From contig CACYZY010000007.1 of the NCBI GenBank assembly GCA_902779085.1, positions 62,001-126,000 on the forward strand: 64,000 nt of DNA, in the 5' to 3' direction. Shown here piece after piece: positions 16,507 through 25,692 of the stretch. The notes below the pieces were generated by a model. The model was not told where the DNA came from, ran no database searches, and saw nothing but the letters and a program-made list of their open reading frames with translations. Position 1 is the stretch's first letter, and each line of letters starts with the position of its first letter. Source of the DNA: an uncultured Bacteroidales bacterium. GTDB taxonomy: Bacteria > Bacteroidota > Bacteroidia > Bacteroidales > Bacteroidaceae. A program made the translations under genes and the position numbers.

Positions 16507-18771
16507 TCAATCATATGATATAGCATATCCTCCACTGACAACCGATTGTACTGCAGCCCGTTCTCCTACAATCCACACAACATCTCCAAATTGAAATAGT
16601 TCATGTGGATTAGCTGCATGCAACTCGTCGTTACCTCGTTCCACGCCCACAATCATACAATGATAGCGATTACGAATACCACTATCAATCATATTCTTAC
16701 CCAAAAACGGAGAATTCTCATCAATCACAAACTGACGTAATATCATCTCGCCACGCTCATAAATATCTTCCTCAAACTCCATCTTGGGTACGAGTATCTT
16801 ACTGAATTTAGCCAACTCTGCATCTGCGCCTATCACTTGTATGCGGTCATTAGGATACACACGGTCGAATGCTTTAGGAATATTGATGCGCTTCTTTCCA
16901 CGCAATATCGATACAACATGAACTCCGTAAAGTTTACCGAAGTTAAGGTCCTTCAAAGTATTACCCACCCATTCTACCTCAGCAGGCACTTCAAAGTCTG
17001 CCAAGTGGATATCCTTAGACATCAGCCTGCCTGCGTAATCAGGCTTCTTGGTACCTAGATATTCTGCTTTCACCTCACGTGAACGCAGGTTCTTAAAAAA
17101 GATACCCTCTATGATGTTCGACTGATGTTTCAACACACGAGATATTATCATTATAGCTGCAAGGATCAAAGCCAAACCAAATATCAATGCAGTAGATATC
17201 TCAAAAAGTGAAGATATAACAAACATCAAAAAAACAATGGCAATCAGTACCCTGATAATGATAGTCGCTAATAATGGAGCATGATTCTTTGTATCTTGCC
17301 ACAAAGCTACAAACTCTTCACTATGGTTGCCTTTCACCATGATGGCACGCAGCATTGGTGCCAAGAACAAAATAGTAATAACTGCTACCAACAGGTTACC
17401 CCAAATGTCAGGTATAATTCTCGTGACAAATGGATGGACAAAATTAAGGAAGATAGTAACTATGGCCACACATACGATGACATAGATGACCGTATTACGG
17501 ACAATACTCACCAAAAATCTTTTCCACTCACTATCATGATTGACATTGCGAGTACCTGTAGCATAACGCGCCAAAGCTTTTTTCCATTTCTCAGGCAGGC
17601 GAGACTCAACAAACTCTGAGGCTGGATCAGCCAATCGGATCATGTATGGCGTAAGGAAAGTTGTAATGACAGACACTGCCACTACAATAGGATACAAAAA
17701 ATCACTTGTAACGCCCAATGAAACGCCCAGAGAGGCAATAATAAAAGCAAATTCACCTATCTGCGTCAAACTAAAACCACACTGCATGGAGGTTTTGAGC
17801 GTTTGTCCAGAAAGAAGCACACCCATTGATCCAAATACACTCTGTCCCAACAGAATAGTTAATGTAATGACGAGAATAGGTACTGCATACTCGACAATCA
17901 TCGCAGGATCTACCATCATGCCTACTGAAACGAAGAAGATGGCACCAAAAAGGTCTTTCACTGGCTTGACAAGGTGATCTATATGTTCAGCTTCCACTGT
18001 TTCGGCCAGAATAGAACCCATGATGAAAGCACCAAATGCAGCAGAGAAACCAGTATTAGCAGCTATCACCACCATAAAGAAACACATAGCCAGCGAAACA
18101 ATCAACAATGTTTCGTCGCTCATGAGTTTTCGCGTCTTACGTAACAGCAAGGGTACCAACCAAATACCCACTACAAACCATAGGATCAGGAAGAAGCCTA
18201 ATTTGCCGATACTCAACAACAGTTCAATGCCCTCTACATTATTGCTGACCGCCATAGTTGAAAGCAGCACCATCAATACAATGGCAAGGATATCCTCAAG
18301 AATGAGAATACTCATAACCAACTGGGTAAACTGCTTATTGAATAAGTCAAGATCAGCAAATGCCTTGTATATAATCGTGGTGGACGACATTGCCAGCATA
18401 CCACCCAGAAAAAGGCAATCCATACGGCTCCATCCGAAAAGCGTACCCACACTTACTCCAAGAAAAATCATGCAAAAGATAATGGTACAAGCTGCAATTA
18501 CAGCTGAGCCTCCCACCTTGACAATTTTTTTAAAACTAAACTCCAAACCTAAAGCAAACAAAAGGAAAATCACACCTATGTCGGCCCACACATGGACGCT
18601 TTCATTATCGACTACAGAAGGAGTGTAGCTAAGGTGAGGACTAGCTAGGAAACCAGCAACAATATAACCCAATACAAGAGGTTGTTTGAGTTTCTTAAAA
18701 AGTAGGGTCATTATACCCGCACAAAGCAGAATCAGCGAAAGGTCAGCTATCAAAGGAGCTAATTCAGACAT
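16507..18771 (-). CDS. CPA2-family monovalent cation/proton antiporter with two RCK_C domains
   Basis: 754 residues. The N-terminal about 390 residues form a Na+/H+ exchanger domain with 11-13 hydrophobic segments and the helix motif FLLFALGLEFSFKKI; an intermediate set of four membrane segments follows (residues about 410-540), then two TrkA_C/RCK_C regulatory modules (about 590-665 and 680-750, ending IVGERAAVQSVV). No Rossmann-type TrkA_N nucleotide-binding domain is seen, unlike KefB/KefC. Likely an inner-membrane K+ or Na+ efflux antiporter; ion not determinable. Confidence 0.88.
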   Translation of the reverse strand: MSELAPLIADLSLILLCAGIMTLLFKKLKQPLVLGYIVAGFLASPHLSYTPSVVDNESVHVWADIGVIFLLFALGLEFSFKKIVKVGGSAVIAACTIIFCMIFLGVSVGTLFGWSRMDCLFLGGMLAMSSTTIIYKAFADLDLFNKQFTQLVMSILILEDILAIVLMVLLSTMAVSNNVEGIELLLSIGKLGFFLILWFVVGIWLVPLLLRKTRKLMSDETLLIVSLAMCFFMVVIAANTGFSAAFGAFIMGSILAETVEAEHIDHLVKPVKDLFGAIFFVSVGMMVDPAMIVEYAVPILVITLTILLGQSVFGSMGVLLSGQTLKTSMQCGFSLTQIGEFAFIIASLGVSLGVTSDFLYPIVVAVSVITTFLTPYMIRLADPASEFVESRLPEKWKKALARYATGTRNVNHDSEWKRFLVSIVRNTVIYVIVCVAIVTIFLNFVHPFVTRIIPDIWGNLLVAVITILFLAPMLRAIMVKGNHSEEFVALWQDTKNHAPLLATIIIRVLIAIVFLMFVISSLFEISTALIFGLALILAAIMIISRVLKHQSNIIEGIFFKNLRSREVKAEYLGTKKPDYAGRLMSKDIHLADFEVPAEVEWVGNTLKDLNFGKLYGVHVVSILRGKKRINIPKAFDRVYPNDRIQVIGADAELAKFSKILVPKMEFEEDIYERGEMILRQFVIDENSPFLGKNMIDSGIRNRYHCMIVGVERGNDELHAANPHELFQFGDVVWIVGERAAVQSVVSGGYAISYD

Positions 18772-18801
18772 TTTCTTTGCGTATATTAGTTATTGATGAG
18801 G

Positions 18802-18830
18802 CAAAGATAATGCAATTTCTATTATCTTTG
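18802..18830. promoter_or_regulatory. Face-to-face -7 elements between antiporter and mce
   Basis: CAAAGATA (18802-18809) is TATCTTTG on the minus strand, 31 bp before the antiporter ATG. The same element TATCTTTG occurs on the plus strand at 18823-18830, giving an 8-bp inverted repeat with a 13-bp spacer. The minus copy is the likely antiporter -7 (TTGT at 21 bp is a weak -33). Confidence 0.55.
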
Positions 18831-18876
18831 ACAACAATTAGGGCTAAAAAAATTTTCTACTCTTAATAGAATTGTG

Positions 18877-18884
18877 TAACTTTG
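18877..18884 (+). promoter_or_regulatory. mce-mmd operon -7 element
   Basis: TAACTTTG fits TAnnTTTG; TTTT or TTTC at 18853-18857 is a partial -33 at 19-20 bp. It lies 41 bp upstream of the mce ATG and is the best candidate for the five-gene operon. Confidence 0.6.
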
Positions 18885-18925
18885 CACTCAAATAGAAAAT
18901 ACTAATTTTTAAATAAACAAAACAA

Positions 18926-19345
18926 ATGAAAATTTCACACATTGAGCATCTGGGCATAGCAGTTCCCAGTATTGAAAAAGCTCTCCCCTATTTCGAGAAT
19001 GTTTTAGGTTTGAAATGCTACAACATTGAGGTTGTAGAAGACCAGAAGGTTAAGACAGCCTTTCTGAAAGTTGGCGAAGTGAAACTAGAGTTGTTGGAGC
19101 CCACAAGCCCAGAGAGCACCATCGCTAAGTTTATTGAAAAGAATGGTGGTCGTGGCGGTATGCACCATCTGGCATTCTGCATTGAAGACGGAGTCGCTAA
19201 TGCTTTGGCAGAGGCTGAAGGTCTGGGTATTGCACTCATCGACAAGGCTCCTCGCAAGGGTGCTGAAGGTCTGAACATCGCATTCCTGCATCCAAAATCA
19301 ACAGCAGCCGTTCTGACCGAACTTTGTGAAAACCCCAATAAATAA
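18926..19345 (+). CDS. mce: Methylmalonyl-CoA epimerase
   Basis: Interconverts (2R)- and (2S)-methylmalonyl-CoA between methylmalonyl-CoA mutase and the decarboxylase. 139 residues, vicinal-oxygen-chelate fold. Metal-ligand positions are recognisable: His8 in IEHLGIAV, His in GMHHLAF and Glu near the C-terminus in VLTELCE. First gene of an operon leading to propionate formation with a sodium-pumping decarboxylase. Confidence 0.95.
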   Translation: MKISHIEHLGIAVPSIEKALPYFENVLGLKCYNIEVVEDQKVKTAFLKVGEVKLELLEPTSPESTIAKFIEKNGGRGGMHHLAFCIEDGVANALAEAEGLGIALIDKAPRKGAEGLNIAFLHPKSTAAVLTELCENPNK

Positions 19346-19364
19346 TCATAATCATTACAATACA

Positions 19365-20918
19365 ATGAGTAATCAGGTTGAAAAGATTAAAGAACTGATC
19401 GAGCTTCGTGCTAAGGCTCGTCTGGGCGGTGGCGAAAAAGCTATCGAAAAGCAGCACGCTAAAGGTAAATACACAGCTCGTGAGCGCATCACCATGCTGT
19501 TGGATGAAGGCAGTTTCGAGGAAATTGACATGTTTGTGCAGCATCGTTGCACTAACTTTGGTCAAGAAAAAAAGCATTTCCTGGGTGACGGTGTCGTAAC
19601 CGGTTGCGGTACTATCGATGGCCGTCTTGTTTATGTTTTTGCGCAGGACTTTACTGTATTCGGTGGTTCTCTGTCAGAAACTATGGCTCAGAAAATCTGT
19701 AAGGTAATGGACCTCGCTATGCGTATGGGTGCTCCTTGCATCGGTATTAATGACTCAGGTGGTGCTCGTATCCAGGAGGCTGTTAATGCTTTGGCTGGCT
19801 ATTCAGAAATATTTGAACGTAACATTCTAGCTTCAGGTGTTATTCCACAAATCTCAGGTATCTTCGGCCCTTGCGCAGGCGGTGCCGTATATTCTCCTGC
19901 ACTGACAGACTTCACCATCATGATGGAAGGTACTTCATACATGTTCCTTACTGGCCCGAAGGTGGTAAAGACTGTTACCGGCGAGGATGTAAACGAGGAG
20001 AACTTGGGTGGTGCAAGCGTACACTCAAGCAAGTCTGGTGTAACTCACTTTACTGCTTCTACTGAGGAAGATGCTCTGGCACTCATTCGCAACCTCATCA
20101 GCTACATCCCACAGAATAACATGGAAGAGGCTCCTCGTAAGGCTTGCAACGATCCTATTGACCGTTTGGAGGATTCTTTGAACGAGATTATACCTGACAA
20201 TCCTAACCACGCATATGACATGTATGAGGTGATTGGTGCTATTGTTGATAATGGCGAGTTCTTGGAAGTTCACAAAAACTATGCTAAAAACATCATCGTA
20301 GGTTTCGCACGTATGAACGGCCAGTCTGTTGGTGTAGTAGCTAACCAGCCTAAGATGATGGCAGGTGTTCTCGATTGCAATGCTTCTCGCAAAGGTGCTC
20401 GCTTCGTTCGTTTCTGCGACGCATTCAACATTCCTTTGGTAACATTGGTTGACGTTCCCGGATTCTTGCCAGGTACTGGTCAGGAATACAATGGCGTGAT
20501 TCTCCATGGTGCTAAGTTGTTGTATGCTTACGGTGAGGCTACAGTACCTAAAGTAACAGTTACTCTGCGTAAGAGCTACGGTGGTTCTCACATCGTGATG
20601 GGTTGTAAACAACTGCGTGCTGATATCAACTATGCATGGCCAACTGCTGAAATTGCAGTGATGGGTGCAGCAGGTGCCGTTGCTGTGCTGTTTGCTAAGG
20701 AATCTAAGGAAAAAGAAGATCCTAAAGCATTCTTGGCAGAGAAGGAAGCCGAATACCAGAAGTTATTCGCTAACCCATACAATGCAGCATCTTATGGTTA
20801 CATTGATGACGTTATTGAGCCTCGCAACACTCGATTCCGTATTATCCGCGCTCTGGAGCAGTTGAAGAACAAGCGCCAAAACACTCCTGCTAAGAAGCAT
20901 GGCAATATTCCATTGTAA
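19365..20918 (+). CDS. mmdA: Methylmalonyl-CoA decarboxylase/acyl-CoA carboxylase carboxyltransferase subunit
   Basis: Carboxyltransferase that moves CO2 between (S)-methylmalonyl-CoA and the biotin carrier. 517 residues from ATG 19365; the GTG-initiated extension at 19326 overlaps mce and is rejected. Two crotonase-like halves with [25 protein letters not shown] and, in the C-terminal half, [23 protein letters not shown] and [11 protein letters not shown]. In a biotin carboxylase context it would be propionyl-CoA carboxylase beta, but no biotin carboxylase gene is here and oadB/oadG-type genes follow, so the decarboxylase role is favoured. Confidence 0.93.
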   Translation: MSNQVEKIKELIELRAKARLGGGEKAIEKQHAKGKYTARERITMLLDEGSFEEIDMFVQHRCTNFGQEKKHFLGDGVVTGCGTIDGRLVYVFAQDFTVFGGSLSETMAQKICKVMDLAMRMGAPCIGINDSGGARIQEAVNALAGYSEIFERNILASGVIPQISGIFGPCAGGAVYSPALTDFTIMMEGTSYMFLTGPKVVKTVTGEDVNEENLGGASVHSSKSGVTHFTASTEEDALALIRNLISYIPQNNMEEAPRKACNDPIDRLEDSLNEIIPDNPNHAYDMYEVIGAIVDNGEFLEVHKNYAKNIIVGFARMNGQSVGVVANQPKMMAGVLDCNASRKGARFVRFCDAFNIPLVTLVDVPGFLPGTGQEYNGVILHGAKLLYAYGEATVPKVTVTLRKSYGGSHIVMGCKQLRADINYAWPTAEIAVMGAAGAVAVLFAKESKEKEDPKAFLAEKEAEYQKLFANPYNAASYGYIDDVIEPRNTRFRIIRALEQLKNKRQNTPAKKHGNIPL

Positions 20919-20941
20919 TCTTTAAAAATAATTAAGTATTT

Positions 20942-21913
20942 ATGAAGAAAATCTATTTTGGAATAATTTTTGCTTTTGTGTTGGCAGTGAGCCTCTCATC
21001 TTGCCGTGACCTTTCAACCAGCAGCAAAGTGCTGATTAACGAGGTCATGATGCAGAATGAGACCAACGCTACGGATGAATATGGTGAACGCAGCGCATGG
21101 GTAGAATTATTCGTTAAATATTATGGTCAGATAGATGTTGCAGGCTACATCCTTGAAGCACAGCAAGAGGGTGGTAAAGCGGAGCAATATACTATTCCAA
21201 AGGGCGACCAAGTGACTATCATACCTGCTCGCCAGCACATCGTGCTGTGGGCAGATAACCAGCCAAAGAAGGGAGTCCTGCACACCGACTTTACCTTGGA
21301 TCCGAGCAAGACTACCATCTTGCGTTTGTATAATTCAAACAAAGACTTGATTGATGAGGTAAAGATACCTGCTAACACTTTGCGTGCAGACCAGTCATAC
21401 GGCCGTATAGACCAGTCTAAGACTGAACTGGGTGCAGAGAATTGGGAAGTAAAAGATAATAACGGCGTAAACAAAGATGCTTATGTTACTCCTAACACCA
21501 GCAACCGTGTAAACGATGTTAACGTTAAGATGGTTACGTTCCGTGAGAAAGACCCTGCTGGCGTAGGTATGGCTATCACGGCAATGACCGTTGTGTTTAG
21601 TTGCTTGATACTATTGTTCTTTGCGTTTAGTTTGCAGGCTAAGATTTCTATGAACATGGCAAAGAAGAACGAGTTGAAAGCACAAGGAGCTAAAGCAGGT
21701 GACAAACCTGCTGCTGCCGTTGTTGACAACAATGCAGGCGAGACTCCTGGGGAAGTATTCGCTGCCATCGGTATGGCGTTGCATGATATGCAGAACGATG
21801 TTCACGATATTGAAGACATGGTACTTACCATCCATGCCGATCCGAAGGTGGAAGAATCTGCATGGAGTAACAAGGCGTTCGCTATGCGACAGACACCTGT
21901 ATTAAGAAAATAA
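20942..21913 (+). CDS. Lamin-tail domain fused to OadG-type gamma subunit
   Basis: 323 residues. An N-terminal signal with lipobox-like SLSSC (Cys21) is followed by a beta-rich lamin-tail (LTD) domain, about residues 27-190 (KVLINEVMMQN, SAWVELFVKYYG, ADQSYGRID, VTPNTSN), then a membrane helix about 203-231 (AITAMTVVFSCLILLFFAF) and a charged cytoplasmic tail. The helix plus tail is the OadG/gamma-subunit pattern of sodium-translocating decarboxylases, which anchors the carboxyltransferase to the membrane beta subunit. Topology inferred: LTD in the periplasm. The position between mmdA and the biotin carrier gene supports the gamma-subunit role. What the LTD binds is unknown. Confidence 0.8.
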   Translation: MKKIYFGIIFAFVLAVSLSSCRDLSTSSKVLINEVMMQNETNATDEYGERSAWVELFVKYYGQIDVAGYILEAQQEGGKAEQYTIPKGDQVTIIPARQHIVLWADNQPKKGVLHTDFTLDPSKTTILRLYNSNKDLIDEVKIPANTLRADQSYGRIDQSKTELGAENWEVKDNNGVNKDAYVTPNTSNRVNDVNVKMVTFREKDPAGVGMAITAMTVVFSCLILLFFAFSLQAKISMNMAKKNELKAQGAKAGDKPAAAVVDNNAGETPGEVFAAIGMALHDMQNDVHDIEDMVLTIHADPKVEESAWSNKAFAMRQTPVLRK

Positions 21914-21945
21914 TTACACCATATTTAAAAGTAGTGATATAAACA

Positions 21946-22386
21946 ATGAAAGAATATAAATATACTATCAATGGTAACAAGTATAATGTTACTATTGGCG
22001 ATATTGAAGAAAACATCGCTCATGTAGAGGTGAACGGAGTTCCCTACACAGTAGAGATGGAGAAGGCTCCGGCTGCTCCTAAGAAAGTAGTTCGCCCAGT
22101 AGTTGCCGCAGCTCCTGCAGCAGCTGCAGCTCCAGAACCAGCTAAGGCAAGTCGTCCAGCCGGTGGCGGTGGCAAGAGTGGCATCAAGTCACCTCTGCCA
22201 GGTGTAATCCTGCAGGTAAAGGTGAATGTAGGCGACCAGGTAACTAAAGGCCAGGTGCTGATGGTTCTGGAAGCAATGAAGATGGAGAACAACATTTTGT
22301 CTGACAAAGACGGTAAGGTTGTTGCAATTAATGTAAGCAAGGGTGATTCTATCCTTGAAGGTACTGACCTTATAGTTATTGAATAA
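21946..22386 (+). CDS. mmdC: Biotin carrier subunit of methylmalonyl-CoA decarboxylase
   Basis: 146 residues: short N-terminal beta region, an Ala/Pro-rich flexible linker (about 43-78), then a biotinyl domain with EAMKMEN; the biotinylated lysine is Lys112. Carries the carboxyl group from MmdA to the beta subunit, where decarboxylation is coupled to sodium export. Six bases before the beta-subunit gene. Confidence 0.94.
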   Translation: MKEYKYTINGNKYNVTIGDIEENIAHVEVNGVPYTVEMEKAPAAPKKVVRPVVAAAPAAAAAPEPAKASRPAGGGGKSGIKSPLPGVILQVKVNVGDQVTKGQVLMVLEAMKMENNILSDKDGKVVAINVSKGDSILEGTDLIVIE

Positions 22387-22391
22387 AGAAT

Positions 22392-23552
22392 ATGGGAGAA
22401 TTTATTAGTTTCTTAGGATCCAACCTGCAGACATTCTGGGAGTACACGGGTTATGCTAACGCTACCCTGGGCAACTGGATCATGATTCTTGTAGGTTTGG
22501 TATTCATCTACCTGGCTGTGACCAAAGAGTTCGAGCCTATGCTGCTTGTACCAATTGGTTTCGGTATCTTGGTAGGTAACGTGCCTTTCAACCTCGATGC
22601 AGGTTTGAAAGTAGGTGTATATGAATCTAACTCCGTATTCAACATTCTATACGGAGGTGTTACAAATGGTTGGTACCCACCACTAATCTTCCTTGGCATT
22701 GGTGCCATGACCGACTTCTCAGCCCTGATTTCTCAGCCTCGTCTGGTGCTTATTGGAGCTGCTGCTCAGTTTGGTATCTTCGGTGCTTATATGCTGGCTC
22801 TGTTGCTGGGCTTTGATCCTCAGCAGGCAGGTGCTATTGGTATTATTGGTGGTGCAGACGGTCCTACCGCTATCTTCCTTTCCAGTAAGTTAGCTCCTAA
22901 CCTTATGGGTGCTATTGCTGTGGCTGCTTATTCTTACATGGCACTTGTGCCTGTAATCCAGCCGCCAATCATGCGACTGCTTACAACCAAGAAGGAACGT
23001 GTTATCCGCATGAAACCTCCAAGAGCCGTGTCTAAAAATGAGAAGGTAATCTTCCCTATTGTGGGTCTGTTGCTGACTGCCTTCCTGGTACCTTCAGGTC
23101 TCCCATTGTTGGGTATGTTGTTCTTTGGTAACCTGCTGAAGGAAAGTGGTGTGACCCGTCGTTTAGCAGAGACTGCACGTAACCAGTTGATTGACGTTGT
23201 AACCATCCTACTGGGCTTCACCGTAGGTTGCTCAACTCAAGCTTCTGAGTTTATTACCGTGAACTCACTGCTTATCTTCGGTCTGGGTGCTTTGTCATTC
23301 GTGATTGCTACCGCTTCTGGCGTTTTGTTCGTGAAGTTCTTCAACCTGTTCTTGAAAGAAGGCAATAAGATCAATCCGTTGATTGGTAATGCAGGTGTAT
23401 CTGCTGTGCCTGATGCTGCCCGTATCTCTCAGAACGTTGGTCTTGAATACGACCCATCTAACTATCTGCTAATGCAGGCTATGGGTCCTAACGTAGCAGG
23501 TGTGATTGGTTCTGCTGTAGCAGCCGGTGTATTGCTCGGCTTCCTGATTTAA
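22392..23552 (+). CDS. mmdB: Sodium-translocating decarboxylase beta subunit
   Basis: Integral membrane subunit of 386 residues with about nine hydrophobic segments. Decarboxylates carboxybiotin and exports Na+. Family hallmarks: the re-entrant motif IGIIGGADGPTAIFLSSKLAP, IGNAGVSAVPDAARISQ and the C-terminal MGPNVAGVIGSAVAAG. In E. coli-type numbering, the Asp of GGADGPT is a key Na+-site residue. Last gene of the operon, followed by a terminator. Confidence 0.95.
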   Translation: MGEFISFLGSNLQTFWEYTGYANATLGNWIMILVGLVFIYLAVTKEFEPMLLVPIGFGILVGNVPFNLDAGLKVGVYESNSVFNILYGGVTNGWYPPLIFLGIGAMTDFSALISQPRLVLIGAAAQFGIFGAYMLALLLGFDPQQAGAIGIIGGADGPTAIFLSSKLAPNLMGAIAVAAYSYMALVPVIQPPIMRLLTTKKERVIRMKPPRAVSKNEKVIFPIVGLLLTAFLVPSGLPLLGMLFFGNLLKESGVTRRLAETARNQLIDVVTILLGFTVGCSTQASEFITVNSLLIFGLGALSFVIATASGVLFVKFFNLFLKEGNKINPLIGNAGVSAVPDAARISQNVGLEYDPSNYLLMQAMGPNVAGVIGSAVAAGVLLGFLI

Positions 23553-23575
23553 GAATCTATTATAATTGCTTGATA

Positions 23576-23616
23576 AAAAAGCGGAGAAAGTTTGATACTT
23601 TCTCCGCTTTTCTTTT
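23576..23616 (+). terminator. mmd operon terminator
   Basis: Perfect 11-bp stem GCGGAGAAAGT (23581-23591) / ACTTTCTCCGC (23597-23607), loop TTGAT, flanked by A-run and a T-rich tail. The -33 box of the next gene lies inside this hairpin. Confidence 0.9.
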
Positions 23617-23624
23617 TACCTTTG
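23591..23624 (+). promoter_or_regulatory. Amylase promoter overlapping the terminator
   Basis: TTTG (23591-23594, in the hairpin loop region), 22 bp, TACCTTTG (23617-23624). The -7 is perfect; the spacer is slightly long. Transcription would start near 23632, leaving a leader of only about 20 nt. Confidence 0.6.
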
Positions 23625-23650
23625 TAGTATATACTTAACATCATAAAACC

Positions 23651-25495
23651 ATGAAGAAACTATTCTCTATGTTGGGAGCATTGATGCTCAGCTTCACCTC
23701 CCATGCCGCGAACATCAACAAGATTGATCCACCTTACTGGTATGCAGGGCTGCAGCATCACGAACTGCAACTAATGGTATATGGTCAAGATATTGGCTTT
23801 TCACAGGTAAGCACCGATTATCCCGGCGTTGTCATCACCAACACAGTTACCTTAGAAAGCCACAACTATCTGATAGTTTATCTTGACATCAAGGATGCCA
23901 AACCTGGCAAGATGCAACTCACGTTCACAAAGGACAAACAACAGTTGAAGCAGGAATACGAGTTGAAGGCACGTGCTAAGAAAGGAGAAGAGCATGAAGG
24001 CTTTGACAGCAGTGATGTTCTCTACTTGCTGATGCCCGACCGCTTTGCCAATGGAGATGAGAGCATTGACAACATCAAAGGCATGTCAGATTATAAAGTG
24101 GACCGCACTAACCCAAATGGACGTCACGGCGGCGACATGAAGGGAATCGAACAGCACCTCGACTACTTCAACGAGCTGGGTGTTACTGCTCTCTGGTTTA
24201 CTCCCGTATTGGAAAACAACATGCGTGGAGGTTCCTATCATGGCTACGCTACCACCGATTATTATAAAGTTGATCCGCGATTCGGCACGAACGAAGAATA
24301 TCGCCAGCTTATTGCCAAGGCCCATCAAAAAGGATTAAAGGTTGTGATGGACATGATCTTCAACCATTGTGGCAGTGAGCATATTTGGTTGAAGGACATG
24401 CCTTCACGCGACTGGTTCAACCATTCCGATTATCAGGAGAATTTCGTGCAAACCAATTATCGTCTTACTCCTGTGGTAGACCCATATGCCTCGAAGCATG
24501 ATTTCGATCGTATGGCCAATGGATGGTTTGTGCGTACTATGCCAGACTTAAATCAGAACAATCCACATGTAATGACTTATCTTACACAAACCAGCATCTG
24601 GTGGGTGGAATATGCTGACATAGACGGTATCCGCATGGATACCTATCCATATGCCGACTATCAGGCAATGAGTCATTGGATGTATATTATAAATAAGGAG
24701 TACCCCAACTTCAATGTAGTGGGTGAATCATGGGTCACCGAACCTGCTTTTACAGCATGGTTCCAAAAAGATTCAAAACTGGCAAAGCCACTGAACAGCA
24801 ACCTGACTACGGTAATGGATTTCAGTTTCTTTGACAAGGTAAATATTGCTAAGAAGGAGCAGAGCGACGGACAAGGACGAGGCCTCGACCGCATCTATAA
24901 CAATTTCGTATATGATTTCCTTTATCCTAACCCATTGTCGGTACTGACATTCATAGAGAATCATGATACTGACCGTTACTTAGAAGAGGGACAGGACTTC
25001 GCATCATTGAAGCAAGCAATTACTATGTTGCTTACTGTACCTCGCATCCCTCAATTATATTATGGGACTGAAGTATTGCTGAACGGTGTGAAAAACATCA
25101 CTGATGGCTACGTGCGCAAAGACTTCCCTGGCGGTTGGAAAGGTGACAAACAAAACGCTTTCACTGCAGCGGGTCGTACTGCTGCCCAAAACGAGTGTTT
25201 CGATTTCTACAAAACCATTCTTCATTGGCGCAAGGGTAATGAAGTTATTAGCCGTGGTAACATGACACACTTCATTGTAGAAAATAGCGTTTATGCTTAT
25301 GCTCGCCAACTGAATGACAAGACCGTGTTTGTGATGCTCAACGGAAGCGACAAAGAGACCACTGCAGACCTCAGTATCTATGCTGAAATCCTACAAGGTT
25401 ATGCATCAGGCAAGGATGTGTTAACAGGAAAAACTATCAAACTGGGCAAAGAGTTGAAGATGCAACCTCGCGAGACACTGCTTATTGAACTATAG
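23651..25495 (+). CDS. GH13 alpha-amylase/cyclomaltodextrinase-type enzyme, secreted
   Basis: 614 residues. Signal peptide 1-20 (ends TSHAA), an N-terminal beta-sandwich typical of cyclomaltodextrinase/neopullulanase (about 22-105), the catalytic barrel and a C-terminal beta domain. All four GH13 motifs are visible: DMIFNHC (234-240), GIRMDTY with nucleophile Asp330, VVGESW with acid/base Glu359, and ENHDTD with Asp439. Probably periplasmic or outer-membrane associated and acting on alpha-glucans, comparable to SusA. No SusC/SusD genes lie nearby; it is a single-gene unit with promoter and terminator. Confidence 0.93.
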   Translation: MKKLFSMLGALMLSFTSHAANINKIDPPYWYAGLQHHELQLMVYGQDIGFSQVSTDYPGVVITNTVTLESHNYLIVYLDIKDAKPGKMQLTFTKDKQQLKQEYELKARAKKGEEHEGFDSSDVLYLLMPDRFANGDESIDNIKGMSDYKVDRTNPNGRHGGDMKGIEQHLDYFNELGVTALWFTPVLENNMRGGSYHGYATTDYYKVDPRFGTNEEYRQLIAKAHQKGLKVVMDMIFNHCGSEHIWLKDMPSRDWFNHSDYQENFVQTNYRLTPVVDPYASKHDFDRMANGWFVRTMPDLNQNNPHVMTYLTQTSIWWVEYADIDGIRMDTYPYADYQAMSHWMYIINKEYPNFNVVGESWVTEPAFTAWFQKDSKLAKPLNSNLTTVMDFSFFDKVNIAKKEQSDGQGRGLDRIYNNFVYDFLYPNPLSVLTFIENHDTDRYLEEGQDFASLKQAITMLLTVPRIPQLYYGTEVLLNGVKNITDGYVRKDFPGGWKGDKQNAFTAAGRTAAQNECFDFYKTILHWRKGNEVISRGNMTHFIVENSVYAYARQLNDKTVFVMLNGSDKETTADLSIYAEILQGYASGKDVLTGKTIKLGKELKMQPRETLLIEL

Positions 25496-25522
25496 AACGA
25501 CTTCTTTTTCTGCAAATACCTT

Positions 25523-25559
25523 CAACCTCCCCATCATACAAATGGGGAGGTTTGTTTTT
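25523..25559 (+). terminator. Amylase terminator
   Basis: AACCTCCCCAT (25524-25534) and ATGGGGAGGTT (25542-25552), 11 bp perfect, followed by TGTTTTTG. Confidence 0.88.
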
Positions 25560-25623
25560 GTTACACTATCTCCCATCCTTATCATAATAGGACATTTACA
25601 CCAATAAATTGTAAAAATAGAAC

Positions 25624-25654
25624 TTTGATAATTCATATAAAGTTACGAATTTTG
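25624..25654 (+). promoter_or_regulatory. RND efflux operon promoter
   Basis: TTTG (25624-25627), 19 bp, GAATTTTG (25647-25654): one mismatch in the first base of TAnnTTTG. 38 bp upstream of the adaptor gene ATG. Confidence 0.65.
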
Positions 25655-25692
25655 CACCCGATGTAAAAGCAAATAAAAACGAAGCAATTAAT

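Noticed and set aside
17281..18628. Long plus-strand ORFs inside the antiporter region
   Set aside because: Antisense shadows; the minus-strand frame has the conserved transporter and RCK_C sequence.
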